The notes: a model not told the origin generated them from the letters alone. Positions 17,407-27,226 are shown, counted from the first letter of the stretch. The stretch is 64,000 nt of DNA from Fervidobacterium_A thailandense (GCF_041505935.1 NZ_CP140110.1); one strand, 5' to 3'. Program-made: numbers and translations.

Positions 17407-18848
17407 TCATGCCCAAGCACGATTCTCACGGCAAACCGATACGGAAAATCGGGAGCATCAGTTGGATTTTTCTACTCGTTAGCGCCTTTTCATACGCCCT
17501 AACGTTCAACGTAGCCACCAGTTTCAAGCTTGGTGATTCGTTATTCGGTCTTTATAACGGATATTCGGCTACTACGAGCACTGAAGTTAGGTTCTTGATA
17601 GTTCATAGGACCGCTAATTTGGACTTTAACATCTCTGTGCTGGCCAAGAATGATCGGCACTATTCGGATCCGTTCATGGATAGCTATTACGCAGGTTTTT
17701 ACTTCGATTTTGGCAACAACTACGTAACCTTTAACCTCAATCCACTCTGTGTGACTTTGGGGAAAGGGCAGCGCGGTGATTTGGTTGACTCACCTTATTC
17801 TTTATTTGTCTCTCCAACTCACTTGCCGCGAAACTTTATCGAACTCAAATACGAAGACGAACGGTTCATTTACATCTCCAGATGGACCGAGCTGACGAAC
17901 TTGAAAAGCGACGGTCTTCCTGCTCAGGAACGGTTCAGAGGGGCAAACTTTAAATCCTACGCCCTGAAGGTGGGGAATTTCAGGTTTGGCTATGAGGAGG
18001 TCAACGTCTACGTTGGAAAGGCTTTTAACTTTGAGTTTTTCGCTAACCCAGCTCCGGGGTTTTTCATTCAGTACGTGAACGATGCCGGGCGCCCATACGC
18101 AGAAGGAATCGGGGAATCGAATTTTATTATGGGCTTCTTTGCCGATTACAAGGTCCAAGGTTTTTACGCTTACTCGCAACTACTTATTGACGATATAAAC
18201 ATGAATAGATTCCTCAAACCCAACGAATTTCAAAATCCCGATAAAATAGCTTGGAGCTTGGGGACACGATTCGATACAATTTATGGCCGTTTGGCGTTTT
18301 ACCACGCAGGTGCGACCAAGTACACATTTCAACCTTCCGGGGAGTTTGGAAATAACAAATTTTATGGCTACACCGTTTACACCGATTTTCGGTACAAGCA
18401 GCAGGATGGAAAGGATACCATATTACCCTTAGAGCTCCTCTACATGGGCTACAAGTACGGTGAGAACAACGTTGCGTTCAACCTCGAGTACGAGCCTGAA
18501 AGCATGTTTGGAATACGTGGTGCGAAATTCGGAGTGGAATATGTGCTGCTTGGCGAGCGGTCCCCTGTGAATGCGTGGGGAGAGTATTCGAATCCGCCAG
18601 CGGGAACTCATCTTTTGAGCGAGCCCACGTTAGAGCGTAGGTTAATCCTCAGTGCGTTGATTCCTTGTAAAGTGTTTAATTGGTTGACTTTAAAATTAAC
18701 CACTCAACTTGGTTATGTTTGGAACCGTTCCGTTCCAGTCAACGTCGAAAACGACCAAACGAAACGCCCAATATTACGACCGGAACCTGGTAACAACGCT
18801 CCAATTTTCCTACTTTCGTTGATGATCGATATGAGTTTAAACTGGTGA
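17388..18848 (+). CDS. Secreted beta-barrel protein (outer sheath/outer-membrane type)
   Basis: A 486-residue protein with an N-terminal signal-like segment (ISWIFLLVSAFSYALTF, about residues 24-40) followed by alternating polar/hydrophobic short strands rich in Tyr, Phe and Asn. It ends LSLMIDMSLNW, a final strand with a terminal aromatic residue as in outer-membrane barrels. The general look resembles capsule-assembly (Wzi-like) barrels, but this is not secure. In Thermotogota such proteins would sit in the toga. It overlaps the small upstream gene by 19 bases. Confidence 0.7.
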   Translation: METSGMIMPKHDSHGKPIRKIGSISWIFLLVSAFSYALTFNVATSFKLGDSLFGLYNGYSATTSTEVRFLIVHRTANLDFNISVLAKNDRHYSDPFMDSYYAGFYFDFGNNYVTFNLNPLCVTLGKGQRGDLVDSPYSLFVSPTHLPRNFIELKYEDERFIYISRWTELTNLKSDGLPAQERFRGANFKSYALKVGNFRFGYEEVNVYVGKAFNFEFFANPAPGFFIQYVNDAGRPYAEGIGESNFIMGFFADYKVQGFYAYSQLLIDDINMNRFLKPNEFQNPDKIAWSLGTRFDTIYGRLAFYHAGATKYTFQPSGEFGNNKFYGYTVYTDFRYKQQDGKDTILPLELLYMGYKYGENNVAFNLEYEPESMFGIRGAKFGVEYVLLGERSPVNAWGEYSNPPAGTHLLSEPTLERRLILSALIPCKVFNWLTLKLTTQLGYVWNRSVPVNVENDQTKRPILRPEPGNNAPIFLLSLMIDMSLNW

Positions 18849-18882
18849 GCAAGCACATAAAGGTGTACTGAGGTATTGAAGC

Positions 18883-19818
18883 ATGTTGGAAGCAGGGGTG
18901 GAAAATCTGCTCAAGAGTGCGTTTAACGCCGTACTACCGTCGTTTCTCATGATATTCACAGGTTTTGTGTACGGGAAGGTCTTTAAGAACGTTGGAATTG
19001 ATCTTTTCACCAAGGTAGCCACGTGGTTAATGGCTCCGGTCATTACATACGCTTTTGTGAACGATTACACGCCCGAATACGAGATTTTGTTGAAGTTCGC
19101 TTTTGGTTTCTTCTTGATGTTTGTTATCTCTTTCGTTAGCTCTAAGCTTCACCCGGGGGACAGAGAAATTATCTTTACGGGAAATGTGTATGTGAACTCC
19201 GGGTATTTGGGGTACCCTGTGTTGCTCGCCCTTTGGGGTGAACCGGGACTTGCACTTGGAGTTGTGTACTCTTTTGTAAATGTTTTGTTCGGAAGTACTT
19301 TGCTACCAGCGTTCATCAGTGGTAGACTTGAAATCAGAAACATCTTTAAGTTACCGTTCATCTACGCCATGGCTGTTGGTTGGTTATTTGGGAAGTTGGG
19401 TATTTCGTATAGGCAACTTCCGAATGGTGTTTTAAGCTACTTTATGTGGTTGAAAGAAATGGCTATCCCATTCCTTTTATTCCAAGTGGGACTTGCCATC
19501 GCAAGGATAGAGTTCAACAGAGAGGATCTGAAAACCTACGCTTTAGTGAGCCTTGAGCGTTTGGTAGTCATACCAATGATAATGTTTTCCCTAACTTTGC
19601 TGATGAACATGTCAAATACTTTGCGTCTTAACAGTCTCGAATCAAAAGTTTTCATCCTCGAGTGTGCGATGCCAATTGGGGTAAACAGTGTAGTAGTGGT
19701 GAGTGCGTTCAAACGTGATGCGGCAGGAAAGGCTGGAATATCCGTGGCATTGAGTACTCTGCTTTCACTCCTAACGCTACCATTGTGGGCTGTCTTGTTG
19801 GAAAAGGTGTGGAAATAA
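18883..19818 (+). CDS. AEC-family transporter (auxin efflux carrier type)
   Basis: A 311-residue inner-membrane protein with about ten hydrophobic helices. Family features include FLMIFTGFVYGKVF at the N-terminus, the segment NVYVNSGYLGYPVLLALWG in the first half, and ECAMPIGVNSVVVVSAFKRD in the second. AEC carriers export or exchange small organic acids or related solutes; the substrate cannot be read from sequence. GAGGT lies about eight bases before the ATG. It follows the beta-barrel gene by 34 bases. Confidence 0.85.
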   Translation: MLEAGVENLLKSAFNAVLPSFLMIFTGFVYGKVFKNVGIDLFTKVATWLMAPVITYAFVNDYTPEYEILLKFAFGFFLMFVISFVSSKLHPGDREIIFTGNVYVNSGYLGYPVLLALWGEPGLALGVVYSFVNVLFGSTLLPAFISGRLEIRNIFKLPFIYAMAVGWLFGKLGISYRQLPNGVLSYFMWLKEMAIPFLLFQVGLAIARIEFNREDLKTYALVSLERLVVIPMIMFSLTLLMNMSNTLRLNSLESKVFILECAMPIGVNSVVVVSAFKRDAAGKAGISVALSTLLSLLTLPLWAVLLEKVWK

Positions 19819-19873
19819 AACGAACACAATGAAAATGAGAAGCTTTGAAATATCCGAGAGGAGGAAGGGTACC

Positions 19874-20722
19874 ATGTACTTGCAAGACGTGATAAAAACC
19901 TTAGACGAATTTTGGGCAAGCCAAGGATGCTTCATCGAACAACCGTACGATATGGAGATGGGTGCTGGAACCTTCCACACCTCGACGTTCTTCGGGGTAC
20001 TGAGGAAAAGGCCTTGGAACGTTGCGTTCGTCCAGCCGAGTAGAAGGCCTACCGATGGACGTTACGGGGAGAATCCGAACAGGATGCAAAGGTTTTTGCA
20101 GTACCAAGTTATCATGAAACCCCATCCGGAAAGGTCGCAGGAGGTTTACCTCGAATCGCTGAGGGCGCTGGGTATAAAGCCCGAGGAGCACGACATAAGG
20201 TTTGTTGAGGACAACTGGGAATCTCCCACGCTCGGGGCTTGGGGTATCGGATGGGAAGTTTGGCTCGATGGTATGGAAATTACACAGTTCACGTACTTCC
20301 AGCAAGTCGGTGGATTGAACTTGAAGGAAATACCGCTTGAGATAACCTACGGTATAGAAAGGATCGCGATGTACTTGCAAGGTGTCGACAACGTGTTCGA
20401 CGTGATGTGGAGCAAAGATGTAAAATACGGTGAACTTTTCAAAGAAAACGAGCGCCAGTTTTCGATATACAATTTCGAGAAAGCGAACACGGAACGCCTC
20501 TTTAAGATGTACGATATGTACAAAGAAGAGTTCGAGGAACTCATAGGTAGCGGGCTTCTTTTCCCGGCTTACGAACAGCTCTTGAAATGTTCGCACACGT
20601 TCAACTTGCTCGATGCTCGTAACGCGATCAGCGTTGCGCAAAGACAATCCTACATCAGAGAAATCCGCAGCATGGCTACCAGATGCGCAAAGCTCTTTCT
20701 CGAAATGGAGGGTGAGGAGTAA
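19874..20722 (+). CDS. glyQ: Glycyl-tRNA synthetase alpha subunit
   Basis: Catalytic (class II) subunit of the alpha2beta2 glycyl-tRNA synthetase. The sequence starts MYLQDVIKTLDEFWASQGC and carries the highly conserved AGTFHTSTFFGVLRKRPW, FVQPSRRPTDGRYGENPNR and WEVWLDGMEITQFTYFQQVG. The start at 19874 is set by the strong GAGGAGGAAGGG SD and by family start position; an in-frame ATG at 19829 would add 15 residues. At 282 residues it is normal. Its stop overlaps the glyS start by one base (TAATG). Confidence 0.96.
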   Translation: MYLQDVIKTLDEFWASQGCFIEQPYDMEMGAGTFHTSTFFGVLRKRPWNVAFVQPSRRPTDGRYGENPNRMQRFLQYQVIMKPHPERSQEVYLESLRALGIKPEEHDIRFVEDNWESPTLGAWGIGWEVWLDGMEITQFTYFQQVGGLNLKEIPLEITYGIERIAMYLQGVDNVFDVMWSKDVKYGELFKENERQFSIYNFEKANTERLFKMYDMYKEEFEELIGSGLLFPAYEQLLKCSHTFNLLDARNAISVAQRQSYIREIRSMATRCAKLFLEMEGEE

Positions 20723-22740
20723 TGAATACCAAAAACGAATTCCTACTTGAAATCGGTGTAGAAGAACTTCCAACGACGGAAGTTCACGGAATTTTGGCGC
20801 AACTGGATGAACTGATCGACAAATACATCGTCGAGGAAGGGTTAACGTTCGATGAGAAGGTTTTGATACTCGCACCGAGACGTTTGGGATTTTATCTCCG
20901 CGGACTTCCGGAAAGGTCTGCCGACAAGGTTATTGAGAAAAAAGGACCATCGGTTCAGATCGCGTACGACGTGAACGGACAACCAACGAAGGCATTGCTC
21001 GGGTTCCTGAAATCAGCCGGCGCCAGCTTGGAGGACGTTAAAGTCGTTGAAAATTACGTGTACGTGCAAAAGAAGTTGGAAGGCCTAACGGCAAAGGAGC
21101 TCTTGAGAACAGTTATCCCGAAGATGATCGAAGCTCTCCGGTTCAGAAAGCCGATGAAGTGGGGTAGCGGTAAATACGAGTTCGTGCGCATACCACACCA
21201 TGTACTGGCGATATTCAACGGCGAGGTCGTTGAGTTCGAGTTGTTTGGTCTGAAAAGTTCGAACAAGACGGTTGGCCATCGGTTCGTCAAAGACGAGTAC
21301 TTTGAGGTATCGAGCGTCGATGATTATCTGAACAAGATGAGAGAATTTTACGTAATACCCGTGATGAACCAACGCATAGAATTTATAAAATCTCAGCTTC
21401 TGGAGTTTGAAAAAAATGGCTTAACGGTGGACAAAGACGAAGAACTCATAGAGGAAGTCGCTATTTTGACTGAATACCCGAAACTGATATCTGGAACGTT
21501 TGATACCAAGTTCATGGAACTCCCGGAGGAACTCATTAGAACAACGATAAAGCATCATCAGCGAGCCTTCACAACGCACAAAGACTGTAAGTTGACGAAC
21601 ACTTTTGTTGCTTTTATAGATAAACCGAGTGATGTCAAAGACAACGCGCGAAAAGGATACGAGAGGGTAATCAACGCGCGGTTGGAAGACGCGAGATACT
21701 ATTACGAAAAGGACGTCAAAGTTCCGCTGGAGACGTTCAATGAGAAACTAAAAGAAATCGTTTTCCAAAAAGAGCTTGGAACACTTCACGACAAGGTTCT
21801 GAGGGTCGAAAAACTCTCAGAATTTATAATAGAGGCTTTGGGAATGCACAAGCTAAGTGATAAAATATTAAGAACAGCAAGGCTATGTAAAGCCGACATC
21901 GGTTCCCACGTTGTTTACGAGTTCCCAGAGCTCCAGGGAACGATGGGTCGAATTTACGCGCTCAAAGATGGAGAGCCACGGGAAGTTGCATTCGGTATAG
22001 AAGAACATTACTCGTCGGATCCGGACACGGTCACCGGTGCGGTTGTGGGCATTGCTGACAGAATCGATACGATTGTTGGCAACTTCTTGATTGGAAACAT
22101 TCCTACAGGTTCGAAGGATCCGTACGGTTTGAGAAGTAAGGTGGATGATATTTTCAAGATCATCGAAAAGTTCGAATGGCAGATAGACGTTGAACAGCTT
22201 CTAAAGGAGGCTTGCAAATTACTCGGGAAGGAATTACCGCAGCAGCTTGTTGAATTCTTTGAAACACGATTTGAACTCTACAATTCGAACATCAGGTACG
22301 ATATCGCGCGCGCAACAAAGCACTTATGGAAAGTACCAATTCGTGGAATCCTATCGGCAAAGGCAATAGCCTCACTTGTTGGGACCGAGGACTTCGAGCA
22401 TCTGATAGTTGGCTTTGAGAGGGTGCACAACATCAGTAAGAAGCATAATTCCACACATTTCGATGCGGCTAAATTCGTTCAGGAAGAGGAGAAAACACTG
22501 TTTGAGAAGTACCTGGACACCAAGGTGAAGGTATTTGAGGCGTTAAAGCACTTGAATTACAAAGAAGCTTTGGATAAGTTCATAAAGCTTCGACCGTTTA
22601 TAGATGCTTACTTCGATAAAGTTTTTGTTATGGTCGATGAAGAAGACATTAGACTGAACAGGCTCGGATTTCTTAAAAACTTGGATGAACTTTTTCTGCA
22701 GGTCGGCGATCTAACATTAATAGAGAAGCATCAAAAATAA
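20722..22740 (+). CDS. glyS: Glycyl-tRNA synthetase beta subunit
   Basis: tRNA-binding/accessory subunit of the tetrameric glycyl-tRNA synthetase. The start FLLEIGVEELPTTEV, the central IKHHQRAFTT, the HD-like ADIGSHVVYEFPELQGTMG and SKDPYGLRSKVDDIF, and the C-terminal anticodon-binding-like region are all present. The 672-residue length is typical. It is coupled to glyQ by a one-base overlap, with GGTGAGGAG as SD inside the glyQ end. Confidence 0.95.
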   Translation: MNTKNEFLLEIGVEELPTTEVHGILAQLDELIDKYIVEEGLTFDEKVLILAPRRLGFYLRGLPERSADKVIEKKGPSVQIAYDVNGQPTKALLGFLKSAGASLEDVKVVENYVYVQKKLEGLTAKELLRTVIPKMIEALRFRKPMKWGSGKYEFVRIPHHVLAIFNGEVVEFELFGLKSSNKTVGHRFVKDEYFEVSSVDDYLNKMREFYVIPVMNQRIEFIKSQLLEFEKNGLTVDKDEELIEEVAILTEYPKLISGTFDTKFMELPEELIRTTIKHHQRAFTTHKDCKLTNTFVAFIDKPSDVKDNARKGYERVINARLEDARYYYEKDVKVPLETFNEKLKEIVFQKELGTLHDKVLRVEKLSEFIIEALGMHKLSDKILRTARLCKADIGSHVVYEFPELQGTMGRIYALKDGEPREVAFGIEEHYSSDPDTVTGAVVGIADRIDTIVGNFLIGNIPTGSKDPYGLRSKVDDIFKIIEKFEWQIDVEQLLKEACKLLGKELPQQLVEFFETRFELYNSNIRYDIARATKHLWKVPIRGILSAKAIASLVGTEDFEHLIVGFERVHNISKKHNSTHFDAAKFVQEEEKTLFEKYLDTKVKVFEALKHLNYKEALDKFIKLRPFIDAYFDKVFVMVDEEDIRLNRLGFLKNLDELFLQVGDLTLIEKHQK

Positions 22741-22774
22741 ATGTCTGATGCAAAATTCACGGAGGTGAAAGTTT

Positions 22775-23548
22775 ATGAAGAGCGCTGCTGTTTTAATTCT
22801 CGTCCTCCTATTGTTCTCCACAACATTCGGTAACCTTTTCACGAATTCCTTAGTTAACGCTTCGGATCCTGGGAGTGCGATCGCTCAGACTTACTATGTA
22901 AGGGCAACCGTTCTACCTCACTATTCAAGCAGCTTTTCTGCGGGGCTTGAGGGTCACATTTCGGGATTCGGTTTGAATTTCTCGGCAGGTACAGTCGCCA
23001 CTTTTAACAGTGGTAACCTCTTGTTCGGTGAAGAGTTATACCTTGCGGCAGGTGTGAACCTTGGAAGCGTGTACTTAGGAATTTCCGGGAAGACCAGTTC
23101 AAGTGAGATATTCAACCTTGGAAGCTACTCCGATTTGAAAGTATCAGCCGGTTTGGTTTCCATGCGTAAGACGGATAAACTTGTTAATTCTTGGAGTCGT
23201 TTTGAGCTCTCTTACATTCACACAAGGCTTTTAGAAATCAAAAATGGTGCACTATCCATCGTTGAAAATCCAGACTGGTTGGACGCTCAACTGCGACTTA
23301 AACTCGAGTCATACGAAAACGGTTATTTTTACTTTTACTTTCTACTCAAGAGTATTAAGGGCGCTCTCGAAGGAAGTTTCGATTACGAGTTTGGATTGGC
23401 CCTTCCTTTGAGCAACCTGTTGTACGTGGGATTGTCTCAAAAGGAAGGAAAGTGGATCTTCGGGGGAGGCATTTCCTTCCCATTCCTAAATGCATCCATT
23501 TCTTACGGTGAAGATGGTTTTCTGTGGAAAGTAAGCGCGCAATTCTGA
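22775..23548 (+). CDS. Secreted beta-barrel-like protein of unknown function
   Basis: A 257-residue product with a signal peptide (KSAAVLILVLLLFSTTFG) and a body of repeated short amphipathic strands rich in Gly, Ser, Tyr and Phe. It ends in SYGEDGFLWKVSAQF with a terminal Phe, typical of outer-membrane barrels. No family was recognised. GGAGGTG lies seven bases before the ATG, 35 bases after glyS. Confidence 0.65.
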   Translation: MKSAAVLILVLLLFSTTFGNLFTNSLVNASDPGSAIAQTYYVRATVLPHYSSSFSAGLEGHISGFGLNFSAGTVATFNSGNLLFGEELYLAAGVNLGSVYLGISGKTSSSEIFNLGSYSDLKVSAGLVSMRKTDKLVNSWSRFELSYIHTRLLEIKNGALSIVENPDWLDAQLRLKLESYENGYFYFYFLLKSIKGALEGSFDYEFGLALPLSNLLYVGLSQKEGKWIFGGGISFPFLNASISYGEDGFLWKVSAQF

Positions 23549-23603
23549 GTTTGGAAACGACCAAAATATTCGGAGTCTGTTCGACGATATGATTAGAGTA
23601 CGA

Positions 23604-24836
23604 TACTAAAGGGTATACTGCTCGGTCTTCAGCAAGAATTTCGGTCTTTGAAATCTCCTTCGGCTCGCAAAAACACTGTTTTTCTCAGCTTTGCCAAAAC
23701 ATCATCCCCGCTGCTCTCGCAGCTTGACTTCTTCAGTATTCCGTTTTCATTTACTCAACACGCTCCACAACTCAGCCAAACGCAAATAGCTCTTCAAAAT
23801 GATTCACCAGGTACTCCACCAGTGGTCTTTGTATCTTCACCCAGTCTCCTGGCTCTTGCATTCTCAACTTCCGCTTGATGTTGTGGAGCACAACGAACGC
23901 TTTGATGTACTCAATCACGTTCGATAACTTCTTGAATCCTCTTCTGATTTGTGTGAACATCGCAAGAAGGCTGTTTCTGGATTCTACCGCTTGATTTACT
24001 CTGGAGCTGATGGTTTTGTGGGAAATGTTCAGATACTCACAGGCTTGAGCGTATGAGGTTAATCCATCAGATAGCACAAGCTTTGGCTGACAAGGGGATA
24101 TTAGCTTGATGGCTTGGAGCGTATCACGGTTGAGAGAGACACGGAAGTTAGCAATCAGGTAGTTATCGAAGCTAACGGCAAGGAAGACATAGACAGTATC
24201 GGTCTTTCCCTTTGAAGCGAGTTTTTCGAACTTTTCATCGACACAAAGGACCTCAAAATGGATGGGAGTAAACTTGATGGCAGAAGAGAGTGCTTTTATC
24301 CAGCGGTAGATGGTAGAAACACTCGGGGAGTAGCCGTTGAGAGATAGGACGTTTCTGATTTGTCTGAATGAGAGGTTAGAGAAGAAGAGGATGAAGGCAA
24401 GAAGGCAGATGAAGAGAGGGTAGTTTGGGGAGAAAGGCAGGATGTTGGTTTGAGGAGAGGAGTTTTTGAGTAAGTAAACGTTAGACTTATACTTGCATTT
24501 ACGGCAGCGGAAACGGACGAAAGAAGAGCGAATTTTGTAGATTTCCATGGTAGTGTTGCAGTGAGGGCACCTGGGGTAGGAGAAGTTGAAGAGCTTGTTA
24601 GGGTTGGGTGAGCGAGAGGCCTTTGGGAAGGAGAAAGTGCGTTTGCAGCTTTGGCAGATGAAGCTGAAGACCTGGGTCAGGGAGCCATCGGGAGCACGGC
24701 GGAAGTATCGGGAATTGACGTAGACTTTGGGATGATGGCAGTAAGGACAAGAGGGTCTTTGAGGAAGGTTGAGTTTTCTAGGCATAGGGTATACCTCCTT
24801 TCGTGGGGTGGAGGGGGGTGTACCCCTTTTTAAGGA
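23604..24836 (-). mobile_element. Insertion sequence with DDE transposase (IS6/IS240-like)
   Basis: The transposase gene is bracketed by inward-facing similar ends: AAAGGGTATAC at 23607-23617 and, reading inward from the right, AAAGGGGTACAC ending near 24835. The borders are approximate and a target duplication was not identified. The element lies directly upstream of the amino-acid ABC transporter genes. The 170 bases between 23604 and the transposase stop contain no other gene. Confidence 0.65.
23772..24785 (-). CDS. DDE transposase with two N-terminal zinc ribbons
   Basis: An apparently intact 337-residue transposase. The N-terminus carries zinc ribbons CPYC...CQSCK and CPHC...CRKCK. A linker is followed by the catalytic RNase H-fold: Asp in VLCVDEKFEKL, Asp in LVLSDGLTSYAQA and Glu in VNQAVESRNSLL. 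The C-terminus IEYIKAFVVLHNIKRKL resembles IS6/IS240-type transposases, so I favour that family without certainty. The start at 24785 has a near-perfect GAAAGGAGG Shine-Dalgarno; longer frames to 24848 run into the IS end. Confidence 0.85.
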   Translation of the reverse strand: MPRKLNLPQRPSCPYCHHPKVYVNSRYFRRAPDGSLTQVFSFICQSCKRTFSFPKASRSPNPNKLFNFSYPRCPHCNTTMEIYKIRSSFVRFRCRKCKYKSNVYLLKNSSPQTNILPFSPNYPLFICLLAFILFFSNLSFRQIRNVLSLNGYSPSVSTIYRWIKALSSAIKFTPIHFEVLCVDEKFEKLASKGKTDTVYVFLAVSFDNYLIANFRVSLNRDTLQAIKLISPCQPKLVLSDGLTSYAQACEYLNISHKTISSRVNQAVESRNSLLAMFTQIRRGFKKLSNVIEYIKAFVVLHNIKRKLRMQEPGDWVKIQRPLVEYLVNHFEELFAFG

Positions 24837-24907
24837 ATTATACAACAATTCGGTGGGTTTTCATAATTTCATGGAACAGTCTACTAAATATTCGAGGAGG
24901 GATGAAG

Positions 24908-25657
24908 ATGTTGAAAAAGGGTCTTGTGATTCTGGCAGTGGTAGTCTTAGTAGCAACGATGATCTTTCCGCAAAGTTTAAACACGATCAAGAAGCGCGGT
25001 AAACTCATCATTGGAACGGAACCAACTTTTCCGCCGTTCGAGTTCGTGGATGAGAAGAACCAGATTGTGGGTTTCGACATAGATATCGCTAACGAACTCG
25101 CCAAGAGACTTGGGGTTAAACTTGAGATAGTCAGTCTACCTTTTGATAGCCTCATCCCCGCACTCCAACAGGGGAAAATCGACCTAATCATCGCCGGAAT
25201 GACCATAACCGAAGAACGAGCAAAGGTGGTTGATTTTTCGAAACCTTACTTTGAGGCGAACCAAGCTCTCGTGGTTCGGGGAGATTCTAAGTTCCAGCCC
25301 AAGAAGATCGAGGACCTTGTCGGTAAAAAAGTTGCGGTGCAACTTGGCACAACAGGGGATTTGGTTGTGAGTGAAGTGAAAGGTATAGAAGTGGTGAGGT
25401 TCCAAAAGTTCACGGATGCTTTCCTCGAGCTTCAGAACGGTAGAGTGGATGCGGTTGTTCTTGATGAAGCTCCGGCAAAAGCTTACGTTAAAAAATTCCC
25501 GAAGTTCATCCTGAGTGCGGTTATCGATACCGGAGAGACGTACGGAATAGCCGTGAAAAAAGGGAACAGAGAGCTCCTGAATTTTGTGAATCAGACACTC
25601 GACATTCTCAAATCCACAGGAGTTTACAACAGGCTTCTTCAGAAGTGGTTCGAGTAA
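24908..25657 (+). CDS. Polar amino-acid ABC transporter substrate-binding protein
   Basis: Periplasmic binding protein family 3. A signal peptide (MLKKGLVILAVVVLVATMIF) is followed by LIIGTEPTFPPFEFVDEKN, FDIDIANELAKRLG, DLIIAGMTITEERAKVVDFS and VGKKVAVQLGTTGD, all hallmarks of His/Gln/Arg-type binding proteins. No lipobox Cys is seen, so it is likely released or held by its N-terminal helix. ATG 24908 is seven bases after GAGGAGG; ATG 24902 is too close. A strong terminator separates it from the permease and ATPase genes, so it can be expressed in excess over them. Confidence 0.92.
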   Translation: MLKKGLVILAVVVLVATMIFPQSLNTIKKRGKLIIGTEPTFPPFEFVDEKNQIVGFDIDIANELAKRLGVKLEIVSLPFDSLIPALQQGKIDLIIAGMTITEERAKVVDFSKPYFEANQALVVRGDSKFQPKKIEDLVGKKVAVQLGTTGDLVVSEVKGIEVVRFQKFTDAFLELQNGRVDAVVLDEAPAKAYVKKFPKFILSAVIDTGETYGIAVKKGNRELLNFVNQTLDILKSTGVYNRLLQKWFE

Positions 25658-25685
25658 TTCCAAAGAACGGTGGAGGATATTTAAC

Positions 25686-25716
25686 GGGACACGCCCTGGT
25701 GCGTGTCTCGTTTTTT
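25686..25716 (+). terminator. Intrinsic terminator between binding protein and permease
   Basis: GGGACACGC-loop-GCGTGTCTCG (25686-25710) followed by TTTTTT. As it is inside the transporter gene set, it probably works as a partial terminator. Confidence 0.8.
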
Positions 25717-25762
25717 GAATAACTATTTGTACATGAGATAGCGTTTACTGACGGGGAGTGGG

Positions 25763-26416
25763 ATGGTGGAGGCCTTTTACGAACTTGTCAAGAACTTCAA
25801 TTTTTTACTTATAGGTGCTTGGGAAACGCTAAAGTTGACTTCTTTCTCCGTTGGCATCGGCTTGATACTGGGAACGTTCATCGGTATGGGACGTTTGTCA
25901 CGCTATAAGGTGATCAACTACCCATGTACTGCATATGTTGAATTTTTGCGGGGAACTCCGTTGCTTGTGCAAATATCGATCATATACTTCGGCTTGCCTC
26001 AGGTGGGTATACAACTTGCACCGTATCCAGCAGCCGTTACAGCGCTTGGATTGAACAGTGGAGCCTACATTGCCGAAATAGTAAGAGCTGGTATACAGTC
26101 GATCCCTCGTGGTCAATACGAAGCTGCAAGGTCGTTGGGACTCACACACTGGCAATCTATGAGGTATGTAATCCTTCCTCAGGCGTTTCGAAACATTCTT
26201 CCAGCGTTGGGAAACGAGTTTATTACACTTACGAAAGACAGCTCGCTGGCATCGGTGATAGGTGTATCGGAACTGATGAGGAGTGGTCAGTTCGTTATTT
26301 CACGGACTTTCCAAACTTTCTCCATCTATTTTGGCATCGCGTTCATTTACTTTATAATGACCCTCGTTATCTCAAGAATTGTGCGTTACGTTGAAAGGAG
26401 GCTCTCAGTAGGATGA
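25763..26416 (+). CDS. Polar amino-acid ABC transporter permease
   Basis: A 217-residue inner-membrane subunit of the HisMQ type. Several transmembrane segments are visible (for example TLKLTSFSVGIGLILGTFIG). FLRGTPLLVQISIIYFGLP is the conserved family segment, and the EAA loop that contacts the ATPase reads QYEAARSLGLTHWQSMRYVILPQA with the usual Gly. It overlaps the ATPase gene by four bases. A single permease gene suggests a homodimer. Confidence 0.92.
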   Translation: MVEAFYELVKNFNFLLIGAWETLKLTSFSVGIGLILGTFIGMGRLSRYKVINYPCTAYVEFLRGTPLLVQISIIYFGLPQVGIQLAPYPAAVTALGLNSGAYIAEIVRAGIQSIPRGQYEAARSLGLTHWQSMRYVILPQAFRNILPALGNEFITLTKDSSLASVIGVSELMRSGQFVISRTFQTFSIYFGIAFIYFIMTLVISRIVRYVERRLSVG

Positions 26417-27171
26417 ACGAAAATACCACAAGTTCAGAAGCCTCCCAAGAAATTCTAAGAATTGAGAATCTTCACAAACGTTTTGGAAATCTTGAAGTTC
26501 TGAAGGGTGTAAATCTTTCGGTGAAGAAAGCGGAAACCATAGTTATAATTGGCCCCAGCGGTGGAGGTAAAAGTACGCTCTTAAGATGTATCAACAGACT
26601 TGAGGAATACCAAAGTGGAAAGATTTTTCTTGACGGAGTTGACATTCAGCAGATCGACGTCAACAAACTTAGGACGCGTGTCGGTATGGTTTTCCAACAG
26701 TTCAACTTGTTTCCACACATGAATGTTTTACAAAACCTTATTCTGGCACCGATGAAAGTCAAAAACATGCCTGAAGAGCAAGCCATCGAAAAAGCGCATG
26801 CGTTACTTCAGAGAGTAGGACTTCTGGACAAAATTTACGCTTTTCCAGAGCAACTTTCAGGGGGTCAAAAACAACGTGTTGCGATTGCGAGAGCTTTAAT
26901 GATGGATCCGGAGGTTATGCTCTTTGATGAACCCACCTCAGCCCTTGATCCGGAGTTGGTGGGAGAAGTCTTGGAGGTTATGAAAAACCTTGCGGAGAGT
27001 GGTATGACCATGCTGGTAGTTACCCATGAAATGGGATTTGCACGGGATGTTGCTGACCGAATCGTATTCATAAGCAACGGCGTTGTTGAAGAAGAGGGAC
27101 CTCCAGAACAGATATTGAAGAACCCACAAAAACAAAGAACTAAAGAGTTCCTGAGAAGAATTCTTGAATAG
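26413..27171 (+). CDS. Polar amino-acid ABC transporter ATP-binding protein
   Basis: A 252-residue GlnQ/HisP-type ATPase that powers the permease upstream. Walker A is GPSGGGKST, the Q-loop is VFQQFNLFPHMNVL, the signature is LSGGQKQR, Walker B is VMLFDEPTSALDPE and the H-loop is VVTHEMGFA. All catalytic residues are present. The start overlaps the permease stop (ATGA type). A terminator follows 23 bases downstream. Confidence 0.95.
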   Translation: MNENTTSSEASQEILRIENLHKRFGNLEVLKGVNLSVKKAETIVIIGPSGGGKSTLLRCINRLEEYQSGKIFLDGVDIQQIDVNKLRTRVGMVFQQFNLFPHMNVLQNLILAPMKVKNMPEEQAIEKAHALLQRVGLLDKIYAFPEQLSGGQKQRVAIARALMMDPEVMLFDEPTSALDPELVGEVLEVMKNLAESGMTMLVVTHEMGFARDVADRIVFISNGVVEEEGPPEQILKNPQKQRTKEFLRRILE

Positions 27172-27194
27172 TAAATCCGATTTTTCTTTTGCAT

Positions 27195-27226
27195 GCCCGG
27201 TCTCAAAGTTTAAGACCGGGCTTTTT
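27195..27226 (+). terminator. Intrinsic terminator of the ABC transporter operon
   Basis: GCCCGGTCTC...AAGACCGGGC stem (27195-27221) with a short AT loop, followed by TTTTT. Confidence 0.88.
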
